This document shows, one piece after another, positions 10,600 to 18,793 of a DNA stretch of 30,108 nucleotides (its first letter is position 1; each line of letters starts with the position of its first letter). The stretch covers positions 1-30,108 of the forward strand of contig DHSB01000197.1 in NCBI GenBank assembly GCA_002408385.1. Direction: 5' to 3'. Under the pieces are notes generated by a model. That model did not search any database and was not told the DNA's origin. It worked only from the letters and a program-made list of their open reading frames with translations. The position numbers and the translations under genes were made by a program. Source of the stretch: Myxococcales bacterium UBA5297 (GTDB lineage: Bacteria; Myxococcota; Myxococcia; Myxococcales; UBA5297).

Positions 10600-12213
10600 C
10601 TAACCGGTCCCGACCTCGGTCTGATCGAGCAGGCTGCCCGGGCCGAGCAGGGCCTGGTTCTTCTCGATGTCGGCCTTCTCCTTGAGCGACTTGAGGTAGC
10701 CGTCGATGACCTCGCCGATCTTCCGGTCCCGCGCCTTGCCGCGGTACTCGTCCATCTTCGCCGCAAGCTCGCTCAGGTCGGCGCGCTGGCGCGCCTTGAG
10801 GGTGACGGCGATGAAGTTGCCGTTGATCTCGTAGACCTTGTCGGCGACCGGCTTCTTCTCGTCGAGAGCCAGGGCATCAGCGGTGAGCGCCGCGTCGACG
10901 CCGATGCGCGGGATGTAGTCGCCGGTCGGCGAGAAGGGCCCGGTGGCCTCGACCTGCGGCTTTGCCCCGCCGATCTCAAAGCGCATCGCCTGCTGGGGCT
11001 CGTCCTTCTTCTCCTCGGCGGGCCAGAGCTCCTCGAGCTTCTTGCCCTCCTTGACCTGCGCCAGGGTCTCCTCGGCCTTCTTCTTGGCGAGCGCCTTGGT
11101 GGCATCCTGCAGCAGAAGCTCGCTGGCGAGCTCGCGCTTGGCATCGTCGAGCGAGCGCTTCTCCTCGGGGAGCACCTCTTCGACCTTGATGAGGTGCAGG
11201 CCGAAGCGGGTACGAACCAACTCGGACACCTGGCCCGCCTCGAGGGCGAAGGCCGCCTTCTCGAAGGCCGGATCCATCGTGCCCGGGCCGAAGACGCCCA
11301 GATCGCCGCCCTTCTCCTTGCTGCCCGGATCCTGGCTGTGCTCCTTGGCGAGCGCGGCGAAGTCGGCGCCGCCCGAGACCTGCTGCCTCAGGTCGTTCAG
11401 CTTCTCGGTCGCCGCTTCGACGTCGGCCTCGGCGGCCTTCTCGTCGAGCTTGACGAGGAGGTGCCTGGCCTTGACGCGCTTGGGCTTGTTGAAGCGGAAG
11501 CTGTTGGCCTTGTAGTGCTCCTCGACCCTGGCCAGGTCGACCTTGAGCAGCTCGTCGACCTGGGCCTCGGTCGGCTCCCCGGCCTCGGCCTTGAAGGCGT
11601 GGGGCGAGAAGCGCACGAAGCTCAGGTCGAGCTTCTCGCGCTCGCGGGTGTACTCGGCGCGCACCTCGTCCTCGGAGACCTTGGCCGCGCCCGAGAGGCT
11701 GCCGAGCATCTTCTGGGCGAGCAGGTCGCGGCGCAGGTCCTGCTCGAACTGCGAGGTGGTCGTCCCGAGCTGCCGCTCGATGATGAGCTTGTACTGCTCC
11801 GGGTCGAACTCGCCGTCGACCTGGAAGGCGGCCATCCCGTAGATCTCGCCGGCCAGCTCCTCGTCGGAAACGGTGATGCCGTTGTCGGCGGCCGCCTGGG
11901 CGAGCAGCTCGCGCTCGATAAGCTGGTCGAGCACCTTGTCCTTGAGCCCGATGCTCGCGGCGAGCTCCTCGTTGAACGAGCCGCCGGCCCGCGCCTGGTA
12001 GTCGCGGTAGATGCGGCCGTAGGTCTGCTCGAAGTCAGCGACGGAGATCGTCTTGCCGTTGACCGTCGCGGCGGCCCCCCCCCCGCTTACCAGTGCACCG
12101 GAGCGGCAACCGTCCGAGCCGGGCCCGAACGAGAAGACGAAGACGACGATGATGATCCCGAAAAAGACGTAGATGAGCGCGGACTTGGAATTCTTCCGCA
12201 GGGTGTCCAGCAT
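10600..12213 (-). CDS. ppiD: PpiD/SurA-type membrane-anchored peptidyl-prolyl isomerase, 537 aa
   Basis: A periplasmic folding factor anchored in the inner membrane, which would help newly exported proteins leave the Sec channel. N-terminal residues 1-11 are cytoplasmic and residues 12-30 form one membrane helix (IYVFFGIIIVVFVF). A SurA-N-like chaperone domain covers about 48-200. A parvulin rotamase domain covers about 247-346, with HLLVK, DFAALAKEHSQDPGS, GGDLGVFGPG and a C-terminal LVRTRFGLHLIKV, all normal for the fold. A helical chaperone region follows to 537. The ATG at 12213 has AGGAGA about nine bases upstream. A run of ten G on the coding strand (12084-12075) encodes Gly44-Gly46 and the first base of Ala47 just outside the membrane helix. 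It could slip and shift the frame. A hairpin terminator follows at 10525-10552. Confidence 0.93.
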   Translation of the reverse strand: MLDTLRKNSKSALIYVFFGIIIVVFVFSFGPGSDGCRSGALVSGGGAAATVNGKTISVADFEQTYGRIYRDYQARAGGSFNEELAASIGLKDKVLDQLIERELLAQAAADNGITVSDEELAGEIYGMAAFQVDGEFDPEQYKLIIERQLGTTTSQFEQDLRRDLLAQKMLGSLSGAAKVSEDEVRAEYTREREKLDLSFVRFSPHAFKAEAGEPTEAQVDELLKVDLARVEEHYKANSFRFNKPKRVKARHLLVKLDEKAAEADVEAATEKLNDLRQQVSGGADFAALAKEHSQDPGSKEKGGDLGVFGPGTMDPAFEKAAFALEAGQVSELVRTRFGLHLIKVEEVLPEEKRSLDDAKRELASELLLQDATKALAKKKAEETLAQVKEGKKLEELWPAEEKKDEPQQAMRFEIGGAKPQVEATGPFSPTGDYIPRIGVDAALTADALALDEKKPVADKVYEINGNFIAVTLKARQRADLSELAAKMDEYRGKARDRKIGEVIDGYLKSLKEKADIEKNQALLGPGSLLDQTEVGTG

Positions 12214-12329
12214 CTGGGGCCTCTCCTTTTGGGCCGTCTTGACACGAGCGCCGGCCTGGGGCTTCTAGCAACCACCAAGAGTCGACGATCGTTCCCTTCC
12301 CGGGGGCTTGTCGGATGCCTCAAGAAAGC

Positions 12330-12359
12330 TTGACACCCTAGAGAGGCGACTGAGAAAAT
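12330..12359 (+). promoter_or_regulatory. Candidate promoter of the mreC operon
   Basis: A perfect TTGACA (12330-12335), an 18-base spacer and GAAAAT (12354-12359, four of six). It lies in the divergent ppiD/mreC gap, 160 bases before the mreC start, so the leader would be long. A plausible but not certain promoter. Confidence 0.4.
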
Positions 12360-12518
12360 GCAAGTGAAATAAGCGCCTTGCGCAGGTTGACCCCGGGGCC
12401 GACGGTCCGTGGAGCGGGCGGTCCGAAAACCGGGGCGAAATTTATGGGCGGGTCGCAGTCTACCCGACACAAGACAGGCCCCGGGCCGTGACGGTCACGG
12501 CCAGACGAGCGAGACGGC

Positions 12519-13391
12519 GTGCTGGGTTTCATCAGACGATATCGGGACCTCCTGGCGATCGGCGCGCTGCTCGCCGTGCCGTTGATCACCTACCTTGCGC
12601 ACGCCAAGCGCGGCCGCGACCTGAACGGACTCGACCGCGCGGTGCTCTGGGCGACCGCCCCCATCGAGCGGGCGATCACCAGCGTGGTTGGCGGGGCCAT
12701 CGACCGCCAGCAGAGCTGGTTCGCGCTGCGCGGGGTGCGCGAAGAGAACCTCGAGCTGCGGCGCGAGAACCTGCGGCTCAAGGGCGAGGTCGCCCGGCTG
12801 GCCGAGTCCCAGGAGGAGAACGCGCGGCTGCGCCGCCTGCTCGGATTTGCCGAGGCGGCCCCCGCGCCGATGCTCGTCGCGCCGGTCGTCGGCGAGAGCC
12901 CGGTGCTCAACCTGCTTACCCTCAAGGTCGGCAAGGGCACCCGCGACGGAGTCGCCAAGGGCATGGCCGTGCTGGCCAGCGAAGGGATAGTCGGCCGGGT
13001 GCTCAACGCCGGGCCGACCAGCGCCGACGTGTTGTTGCTCTCCGACTCGAACTTCGCGGTGCCCGTACGCGTTCAGCGTTCGCGGGCGCGCGCCAAGGTG
13101 CTGGGCCAGGGCGCACTCAATCGCCCGGCGCTCGTGCAGGCGCAGCGCACCGAGGACATCGAGGAGGGCGACATCCTCGTCACCTCCGGCACCGACGGCG
13201 TCTTCCCCAAGGGCCTTGTCGTCGGGCGGGTCGCCGGGGTCGAGCGGCCCAACCACGGCATGTTCCTGAGCGCCGAGGTCGCCCCGGCGGTCGACCTCGC
13301 CTATCCCGACTCGCGGCTCGAAGAGGTCTTCGTGCTCACCGGGCTCCCGGGCCGCCAGGACTTTCCGGAGGCCTCGCTGCCCGCGCGCTGA
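12519..13391 (+). CDS. mreC: Rod shape-determining protein MreC, 290 aa
   Basis: MreC is the periplasmic scaffold of the elongasome. It links the MreB filament to PBP2 and RodA. Residues 1-11 are cytoplasmic, 12-28 form the membrane helix, about 70-112 form a coiled coil rich in Arg/Glu/Leu (REENLELRRENLRLKGE), and about 115-280 form the two beta-barrel domains. MreC marks include LLGF after the coil, VGKGTRDGVAKGMAVL, GIVGRV, DSNFAVPVRV and GDILVTSGTDGVFPKGLVVGRV. The GTG at 12519 is the natural start; no strong ribosome-binding site is visible. No mreB lies upstream: the preceding gene is ppiD on the other strand. mreD follows after 79 bases. Confidence 0.95.
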   Translation: MLGFIRRYRDLLAIGALLAVPLITYLAHAKRGRDLNGLDRAVLWATAPIERAITSVVGGAIDRQQSWFALRGVREENLELRRENLRLKGEVARLAESQEENARLRRLLGFAEAAPAPMLVAPVVGESPVLNLLTLKVGKGTRDGVAKGMAVLASEGIVGRVLNAGPTSADVLLLSDSNFAVPVRVQRSRARAKVLGQGALNRPALVQAQRTEDIEEGDILVTSGTDGVFPKGLVVGRVAGVERPNHGMFLSAEVAPAVDLAYPDSRLEEVFVLTGLPGRQDFPEASLPAR

Positions 13392-13470
13392 CACGCGCGC
13401 GGGGGAACAAGACGCATCCTGGTCGGTTGAGTTGGCGCAACTTCAGCTTGCAGGCAGGCGGCTACACTCC

Positions 13471-13974
13471 ATGAAGGTGGTCCTCATCTCGCTCGCATGT
13501 CTTGCGTTGGTCGCGGTCGAGTGCGCGCTGCTGCGGCCGCTCGGCATCTCGGTCGCGCGGGCCGACGTCCACGTCGTCTTCGTGCTCTTCTTCGCCCTGC
13601 GCTGCCAGACGCTCGAGGGGGCGCTCGGGGCCTTTGCCGCAGGCTACTTCGTCGACGTGCTCAGCGGGCAGCCGAGCGGCCTGTATGTCTTCACCTCGGT
13701 GCTCACCTTCCTGCTCGCGCGCCTGCTGGCCCCCTTTGTCGACGTGCGCTCGGTCAAGGGCTTCGTGCCCCTCGCGGCAGTCATCGACCTGCTGCATACC
13801 TTGGCCGCCATCGGGCTGCTGTCGCTCGCCTCGCCCTCGACGCGGCTCGGCCCGCTCTTCTCGGCGATGTGGCCGACCGCGGGGCTGACGATGCTCGCCG
13901 CGCTGCTCATCTGGCCGCTGCTCAAGTCGATAGAGGGCCTCTTCAAGAAGCCCGAGCGCGGGCTGCTGCTGTGA
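13471..13974 (+). CDS. mreD: Rod shape-determining protein MreD, 167 aa
   Basis: A small integral membrane partner of MreC in the cell-elongation machine. About five hydrophobic segments can be seen: residues 3-20, 32-46, 52-65, 70-90, 98-118 and 134-152 overlap in part. The family feature of an early charged or polar break is present (RADVHVVFVLFFAL, then YFVDVLSG as in the MreD pattern G-x-x-x-D). The ATG at 13471 (MKVVLIS) is preferred. A TTG 39 bases upstream is in frame but would add a polar leader (MAQLQLAGRRLHS). Position between mreC and mrdA strongly supports the name; the sequence alone is poorly conserved in this family. Confidence 0.88.
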   Translation: MKVVLISLACLALVAVECALLRPLGISVARADVHVVFVLFFALRCQTLEGALGAFAAGYFVDVLSGQPSGLYVFTSVLTFLLARLLAPFVDVRSVKGFVPLAAVIDLLHTLAAIGLLSLASPSTRLGPLFSAMWPTAGLTMLAALLIWPLLKSIEGLFKKPERGLLL

Positions 13975-13993
13975 GCCGGAGAGGGCGCCCCCG

Positions 13994-16039
13994 ATGCCGA
14001 TGATCGTTGGCAAGCAGCAGGGCGGACGCGACCTTCGCTCGCGCATCCTGCTCGCCGGTGCGCTGATGAGCGCGCTGATGCTCGTGCTCGCCGGCCGGCT
14101 CTACCACCTGCAGATCACCCGCGGCGAGGAGTTCACGGCCAAGAGCTTCGACAACTTCGTCAAGGAGACCCGCGTCCCGGCCGACCGCGGGATGATGCTC
14201 GACAACCGCGGGCGCATCCTCGTCGACAACCGGCCCAGCTACAACGTCACCCTCACCCCGGCCTTCTGCCAGCCGAGCGGCGCGCCCAAGGGCTACTGCC
14301 TCGACGAGATCCTCCCGAAGCTGGCGACCTACCTGTCGCTCACCTCCGACGAGGTCGAGCGGGTGCGCGAGCAGTACCGCAAGGCGCGGGGCCTGAAGCG
14401 CTTTCGCGACTTCACCGTCAAGCTCGACGTCGATCTCGACGCGCTCGACCGCCTCGAGGCCAACCGGCTCGAGCTGGCCGGCATCGACGTCGTCGCCGCC
14501 CCTCACCGCCACTACCGCTACGGGGCGCTCGCCGCGCACGTGCTCGGTTACATGAACGAGGTGACGGGCGAGGAGCTCGACGGGTTCGAGAAGAAGGGCA
14601 TCGAAGGCTATGTCCTCGGCGACTACATCGGCCGCCGCGGCGTCGAGCGGCGCTTCGAGAGCGACCTGCGCGGGGTCGACGGGTGGCGCAAGACCATCGT
14701 CGATGCGAAGGGGCGCAAGATCCGCGGTTCGAGCCACCTGCTCGGCGACCTGGACAGGCTCACCCCGCCCAGCTCGGGCCACAACCTGGTGCTCTCGCTC
14801 AACCTGCCGCTGCAGCAGGCGGCCGAGAAGGCCTTCGAGGCGGCGGCCGCGGGCGCGCTCGTCGCGGTCGACGTCAACACCGGCTTCGTGCTCGCGATGG
14901 TCAGCAAGCCCGCCTACGACCCGAACAAGCTGACCGGGCGCATCACCCGGGCCGAGCTGCGCGCGATCAGCGAGGACCCGCTCGAGCCGTTGATCTTCCG
15001 CGTCGCCCAGGAGCACTACCACCCCGGCTCGACCTGGAAGGTGGTCACCGCGCTTGCCGGCTTGAAGACCGGCACGCATGGGGCCCACAACTCGGTCTTC
15101 TGCAACGGAGGCTACTCGCTCGGCCGGCGCCGCTGGCGCTGTTGGCGCGACGCGGGCCATGGGACGGTCGACCTCCACCACGCCCTGAAGCACAGTTGCG
15201 ACACCTTCTTCTACGCAATGAGCGACCGGATGGGCATCGACGCCATCGCCGAGATGGCGACCGAGCTGGGCTTCGGGCGCGTGCCCGGGCTCGACCTTTC
15301 GCCCGAGGTGCCGGGCATCGTGCCCTCGACCACCTATCACGACCGCGTCACCCCCGGCGGCTACACCAAGGGCTTGGCACTCAACACCTCCATCGGCCAG
15401 GGCGACGTGAACGTCTCGCCGATCCAACTGGCGATGGCCTACGCCGCCATCGCCAACGACGGCACGCTCTACCGTCCCCAGGTCGTGCGACGCATCGAGG
15501 ACCCGGACGGCAAGCTTGTCCGCGCCCTCGAGCCGCAAGTCGTCCACAAGCTCGACGTCAAGCCCGAGCACCTCGCGCTGGTCGGCGCGGGGCTCAACGC
15601 GGTGATGAACGAGCCGGGCGGCACCGCCTACTACCGGCGCCTCAAGGACGTCGCGGTCGCCGGAAAGACGGGCACCGCGCAGGTCGTCAAGCTCGGCTCG
15701 ACGCGCATCAAGGCCAATCAGATGACCTTCTTCCAGCGCGACCACGCCTGGTTTGCCGCCTACGCGCCGTTCGAGCAGCCCGAGGTGGCCGTCGTGGTGC
15801 TCAACGAGCACGGAGGCTCGGGCAGCTCGGACGCGGCTCCCATCGCCATGGCGGTCGTCCGCGAGTACTTCCGCATCAAGGCCGAAGAAGAGGCGGCGCG
15901 AAACACGCCCCCGCCGGAGCCGGCGCCCAAGGCCACCCCCTCGGCAAGCCCGCCGGCGAGCGACCCGCTGCCCGCGCTCGATTCGGGAACGACGCGCGAG
16001 GCCTCGCGGGCCACCAAGGAGAGCGCACCGTGGACCTAG
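13994..16039 (+). CDS. mrdA: Penicillin-binding protein 2 (elongasome transpeptidase), 681 aa
   Basis: The class B transpeptidase that cross-links lateral-wall peptidoglycan with RodA. A cytoplasmic stub and one membrane helix (about residues 17-36) come first. The dimerisation domain follows (RVPADRGMMLDNRGRIL, 60-76; a head domain to about 250). The transpeptidase domain has STWK (Ser346 nucleophile, Lys349), SCD in the SxN position (401-403) and KTGTAQ (558-563). The Cys-rich insert CWRDAGHG near 383-390 is usual in PBP2. A Pro/Ala/Ser-rich tail of about 50 residues (from about 630) is extra and of unknown use. GGAGAGG lies upstream of the ATG. The gene starts 19 bases after mreD and ends inside rodA. 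Confidence 0.97.
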   Translation: MPMIVGKQQGGRDLRSRILLAGALMSALMLVLAGRLYHLQITRGEEFTAKSFDNFVKETRVPADRGMMLDNRGRILVDNRPSYNVTLTPAFCQPSGAPKGYCLDEILPKLATYLSLTSDEVERVREQYRKARGLKRFRDFTVKLDVDLDALDRLEANRLELAGIDVVAAPHRHYRYGALAAHVLGYMNEVTGEELDGFEKKGIEGYVLGDYIGRRGVERRFESDLRGVDGWRKTIVDAKGRKIRGSSHLLGDLDRLTPPSSGHNLVLSLNLPLQQAAEKAFEAAAAGALVAVDVNTGFVLAMVSKPAYDPNKLTGRITRAELRAISEDPLEPLIFRVAQEHYHPGSTWKVVTALAGLKTGTHGAHNSVFCNGGYSLGRRRWRCWRDAGHGTVDLHHALKHSCDTFFYAMSDRMGIDAIAEMATELGFGRVPGLDLSPEVPGIVPSTTYHDRVTPGGYTKGLALNTSIGQGDVNVSPIQLAMAYAAIANDGTLYRPQVVRRIEDPDGKLVRALEPQVVHKLDVKPEHLALVGAGLNAVMNEPGGTAYYRRLKDVAVAGKTGTAQVVKLGSTRIKANQMTFFQRDHAWFAAYAPFEQPEVAVVVLNEHGGSGSSDAAPIAMAVVREYFRIKAEEEAARNTPPPEPAPKATPSASPPASDPLPALDSGTTREASRATKESAPWT

Positions 16040-17148
16040 TCGCGCCGGGCCGGAGCACCGCGCGCCAGCTCTGGCGCAACATCCCCTGGCACATCCTCGC
16101 GCTCGCCCTGCTCATCGCCGCGCTCGGCGTCTGGAACCTCGCCTCCGCGTCGCGGGCCGCCTACGCGCCGATTTGGAAGTCGCAGATCTACTGGCTGCTC
16201 ATCGGGCTCGGGGCCTGCGCGGGCACGATGCTGCTCGACTACCGCTACCTGCTCAAGCTCGCCTACCCGATCTACGGCGTCGTCGTGCTGCTGCTGGTCG
16301 CCGTGCTCGTCCGAGGGCACGCGGCGATGGGCGCGCAGCGCTGGCTCGACCTGGGGCCGGTCCACCTGCAGCCTTCGGAGTTGATGAAGTTGGCGATCAT
16401 CCTGGTCGTCGCCCGCTTCTTCCACGAAGACCCGCACACCAAAGAAGGCTATTCGCTCCTTCAGCTCTGGCTGCCCGCGCTGCTGCTGGCGGTGCCGGTG
16501 GCCCTGGTGATGAAGCAGCCCGACCTGGGCACCTCGATGATGATCGCCGCGGTCGCCGGCAGCATCATCCTCGTCGCCAAGGTGCGGTGGAGATCGCTCT
16601 TGGTCCTGGCCGCGGGCTTCGTGGCGAGCGCGGTCTTCGCCTGGGCCTACCTGCTCAAGCCCTACCAGAAGAAGCGCGTGCTCGCCTTCCTCGATCCCGA
16701 GGGCGACGTGCTCGGCGCGGGCTACCACGCCAGCCAGTCGCTCATCGCCGTCGGCAGCGGCCAGGCCTCGGGCAAGGGCTGGGGCCACGGGACCCAGACC
16801 CAGCTCTCGTTCCTGCCCGAGCAGCACACCGACTTCGTCTTCTCGGTGTGGGGCGAGGAGCACGGCTTCGTCGGCGCCGTCGTGCTCATCGGCCTCTACC
16901 TGGTGCTCCTGGTGATGATGCTCGCGGTTGCCGCCTCGGCGCGCGAGAAGTTCGGCTCCTTTCTCGCGGTGGGCGTCGCGGCGATGGTCTTCTGGCACGT
17001 CTTCGTCAACATCGGCATGGTCACCGGGCTTCTGCCGGTGGTGGGCGTGACCCTGCCGCTGCTGAGCTACGGAGGCTCGTCAGTTCTGACGAACATGATA
17101 GGCCTGGGCCTGCTGATGAACGTGGCGATGCGCCGGCATCTGTTCTAG
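16030..17148 (+). CDS. rodA: Peptidoglycan polymerase RodA (SEDS family), 372 aa
   Basis: RodA is the glycosyltransferase that polymerises lipid II in the elongasome together with PBP2. The GTG at 16030 overlaps mrdA by ten bases and has an excellent AAGGAGAG (16016-16023) six bases upstream, giving coupling to mrdA. Around ten membrane segments are visible. SEDS marks: GAQRWLDLGPVHLQPSELMKL at about 101-121, MKQPDLGTSMMI, LGAGYHASQSLIAVGSG, the periplasmic catalytic-loop region LSFLPEQHTDFVFSVWGEE, and GVTLPLLSYGGSS at the C-terminus. Length is normal. It ends the mreC-mreD-mrdA-rodA operon. A repeat element with a hairpin begins nine bases after its stop. Confidence 0.97.
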   Translation: MDLVAPGRSTARQLWRNIPWHILALALLIAALGVWNLASASRAAYAPIWKSQIYWLLIGLGACAGTMLLDYRYLLKLAYPIYGVVVLLLVAVLVRGHAAMGAQRWLDLGPVHLQPSELMKLAIILVVARFFHEDPHTKEGYSLLQLWLPALLLAVPVALVMKQPDLGTSMMIAAVAGSIILVAKVRWRSLLVLAAGFVASAVFAWAYLLKPYQKKRVLAFLDPEGDVLGAGYHASQSLIAVGSGQASGKGWGHGTQTQLSFLPEQHTDFVFSVWGEEHGFVGAVVLIGLYLVLLVMMLAVAASAREKFGSFLAVGVAAMVFWHVFVNIGMVTGLLPVVGVTLPLLSYGGSSVLTNMIGLGLLMNVAMRRHLF

Positions 17149-17156
17149 CGACAGTC

Positions 17157-17301
17157 GACGGTCGAGAGTCGACAGCGCGCTCTGCCCGCAACCTCAGAGC
17201 GATTGACCGTGGGCTGGCAGGGGCGCATCGCAATGCGCCCGTCGACGAATCGGGCAGATGCGTGGGCGATCCCGGCGGCCGACACGAAGGTCGGCCCTCC
17301 G
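17157..17301. repeat. Intergenic repeat element, copy 2
   Basis: The second copy of the element at 8983-9113. It has the same 19-base block (17157-17175), a perfect 8-bp hairpin GGGCGCAT/ATGCGCCC with a CGCA loop (17221-17240), and the 24-base block (17278-17301). Like copy 1 it sits between convergent genes (rodA and trxA). Three copies of GTCGA-type half-sites occur at its start. Confidence 0.7.
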
Positions 17302-17380
17302 AAGACCCAGCCTGCGAATCGGATTCGCCCGGCACGCGCTGTCGCTGCCTCCGGCCCGCCAAGCGGCCGCGACCGCGGCT

Positions 17381-17710
17381 TCAGACGACCTTCTCGATCG
17401 CCTCGATGAGCTTGGCCTTCGCAGGTGCGCCCACGACGATGTGGGCGACGTTGCCGTTCTTGAAGAAGAGCAGCGTCGGCAGCGCGGTGACGCCGTACTG
17501 CTGCGCACTCGCCTGCTCGTTCTCGACGTTGACCTTCACCACCTTCAGCTTGCCCTGGTAGGTCTTGGCCACCTCGTCGAGCGCCGGGGCCATCGCTTTG
17601 CACGGCCCGCACCAACTCGCCCAGAAGTCCACCAGCACCGGCTTGTCCGCCTCGAGAACCTCCTTCTGGAAGCTCGCATCGCCAATCTCGGTCACGAACT
17701 CGCTCGCCAT
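17381..17710 (-). CDS. trxA: Thioredoxin, 109 aa
   Basis: A cytoplasmic dithiol-disulfide oxidoreductase that reduces protein disulfides and is recharged by thioredoxin reductase. It has the classical thioredoxin length, the active site WCGPC (Cys34, Cys37), Asp28 in LVDFWA, and the cis-proline in VTALPTLLFF (Pro78), then a C-terminal helix. The ATG at 17710 (MASEFVTEI) is supported by AGGAG nine bases upstream; longer in-frame extensions are low-complexity. It is transcribed away from the TlpA-like gene and towards rodA. No reductase gene is seen in the window. Confidence 0.97.
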   Translation of the reverse strand: MASEFVTEIGDASFQKEVLEADKPVLVDFWASWCGPCKAMAPALDEVAKTYQGKLKVVKVNVENEQASAQQYGVTALPTLLFFKNGNVAHIVVGAPAKAKLIEAIEKVV

Positions 17711-17745
17711 GGGTGCGCTCACTCCTGCAGTGGATGGGAGCTGGC

Positions 17746-17774
17746 CATCTAAACCCGATCGCCTCCTCATGCAA
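17746..17774 (-). promoter_or_regulatory. Possible trxA promoter
   Basis: On the minus strand TTGCAT (17774-17769), a 17-base spacer and TAGATG (17751-17746). The spacing is ideal and the boxes are mediocre. The leader to the ATG at 17710 would be about 30 bases. Confidence 0.3.
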
Positions 17775-17949
17775 CCGTTTCCTTGGCCACCTTTCGCGCG
17801 CCCATTAGGCGCGCTTTCCGGCTCTCGCTCGCGCCCCCTGTCGCTCTGTCCGAAGGGGCAATCAACGCGGCTGCACGCTTGTCGGCGCCCGGTCTGTTGG
17901 GCATCGTGAGCCTGTGAGCTCCGCTTCGACCAGCGCCCAGGCCTCCTCA

Positions 17950-18534
17950 ATGCCTGCCTCGCCCACCTGCCCCCTCCCCGCGCGACCCCGGCGCCCTTCG
18001 ACAGGACTTGTCCTTGGCGCCTGGCCTCGCCTCACCATCGCCCTGGTCGCCCTGGCGCTCGCCGCGGCCTGTCCCTCGGCGAAGCCGACCCCGACCGCCG
18101 ACCGCCGCTCGCCCTACGCGCTTGGCCTTCCCACGGCGCGGGGCGACTTCTACTCGCTCGAACAGCTTCGCGGGCGCGTCGCGCTGGTCACCTTTTTTGC
18201 CACGTGGTGCTTCCCCTGCATGCTCGAGGTCCCGAACCTTGTTGCGCTCCAGCGCGACTTCGGCGACCGGGGCTTTCAGGTCGTCGGAATCGGAATGGAC
18301 CTCGAAGGCCGAAGGGTGCTCGAGCCGTTCGTCGAGAGCTACGGGGTCGGCTATCCGGTCCTCATCGCGGACGACGAGGTGCGCGCGGGCCGTTCACCCT
18401 TCGGCGCCATCAGGCAGTTGCCGACCACCTACGTGCTCGACCGCGAGGGCAAGGTGGCTGCGGCCTACACTGGCCCCGCGAACCCCCAGGGGCTCCGGGA
18501 GCTCGTCGGGCGCCTCGTCAAACAGGGCGGGTAG
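17950..18534 (+). CDS. TlpA/ResA-like thioredoxin-fold lipoprotein, 194 aa
   Basis: A periplasm-facing thioredoxin-like protein, probably a thiol reductase such as those serving cytochrome c maturation. The N-terminal segment ends in a lipobox (ALAAAC, Cys41 from the ATG at 17950). A thioredoxin fold follows, with FFATWCFPCMLEVPNL (Cys87 and Cys90), GIGMDLEGRRVLEPF for the TlpA-type insert, and the cis-proline QLPTTYVLDREGK. The CFPC active site is less common than CxPC with E/H/S/T. The start is uncertain: a GTG at 17914 is also in frame and adds 12 residues. ATG 17950 has a weak AGG 8 bases upstream. It is divergent from trxA with about 200 bases between. The stop codon lies in the loop of a hairpin. 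Confidence 0.88.
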   Translation: MPASPTCPLPARPRRPSTGLVLGAWPRLTIALVALALAAACPSAKPTPTADRRSPYALGLPTARGDFYSLEQLRGRVALVTFFATWCFPCMLEVPNLVALQRDFGDRGFQVVGIGMDLEGRRVLEPFVESYGVGYPVLIADDEVRAGRSPFGAIRQLPTTYVLDREGKVAAAYTGPANPQGLRELVGRLVKQGG

Positions 18535-18540
18535 CCCGCC
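18526..18540 (+). terminator. Hairpin around the TlpA-like stop codon
   Basis: GGCGGG (18526-18531) pairs perfectly with CCCGCC (18535-18540), with the TAG stop as the three-base loop. The bases after it (GTTCGCGCTTGTCC) hold few T, so it is only a possible terminator or mRNA 3' end protector. Confidence 0.35.
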
Positions 18541-18718
18541 GTTCGCGCTTGTCCCCGGATGCAGCCTTGACCGTTCCCCTGCCGGCCGCCCGCAAGCCGC
18601 GTCGGTCGAATCAAGTCGGATGAAGACGGTGGCCGAAAGCCGCGCGCCTCGAAGACGCGGGTTGCGGGGACCTGGCCGCGTGTCGCGGTCTCGTTCGCCG
18701 GCCCGACCGGCCGATTTC

Positions 18719-18746
18719 TTGCCAGCCGAGCGGCCGCTGCTACGCT
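18719..18746 (+). promoter_or_regulatory. Possible promoter of ftsB
   Basis: TTGCCA (18719-18724), a 16-base spacer and TACGCT (18741-18746). Transcription would start near 18753, giving a leader of about 40 bases to the ftsB ATG. A short TGCTAC/GTAGCA hairpin overlaps the -10 region. Weak support. Confidence 0.3.
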
Positions 18747-18793
18747 GCCTGTAGCACGCTGTTGTTGGTCGCTATTCCCCGGTCTGGCCCCCG

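Noticed and set aside
12239..12244. Perfect TTGACA on the plus strand within the ppiD leader
   Set aside because: No -10 box at 16-18 bases and the mreC start is nearly 280 bases away; the box at 12330 is a better choice.
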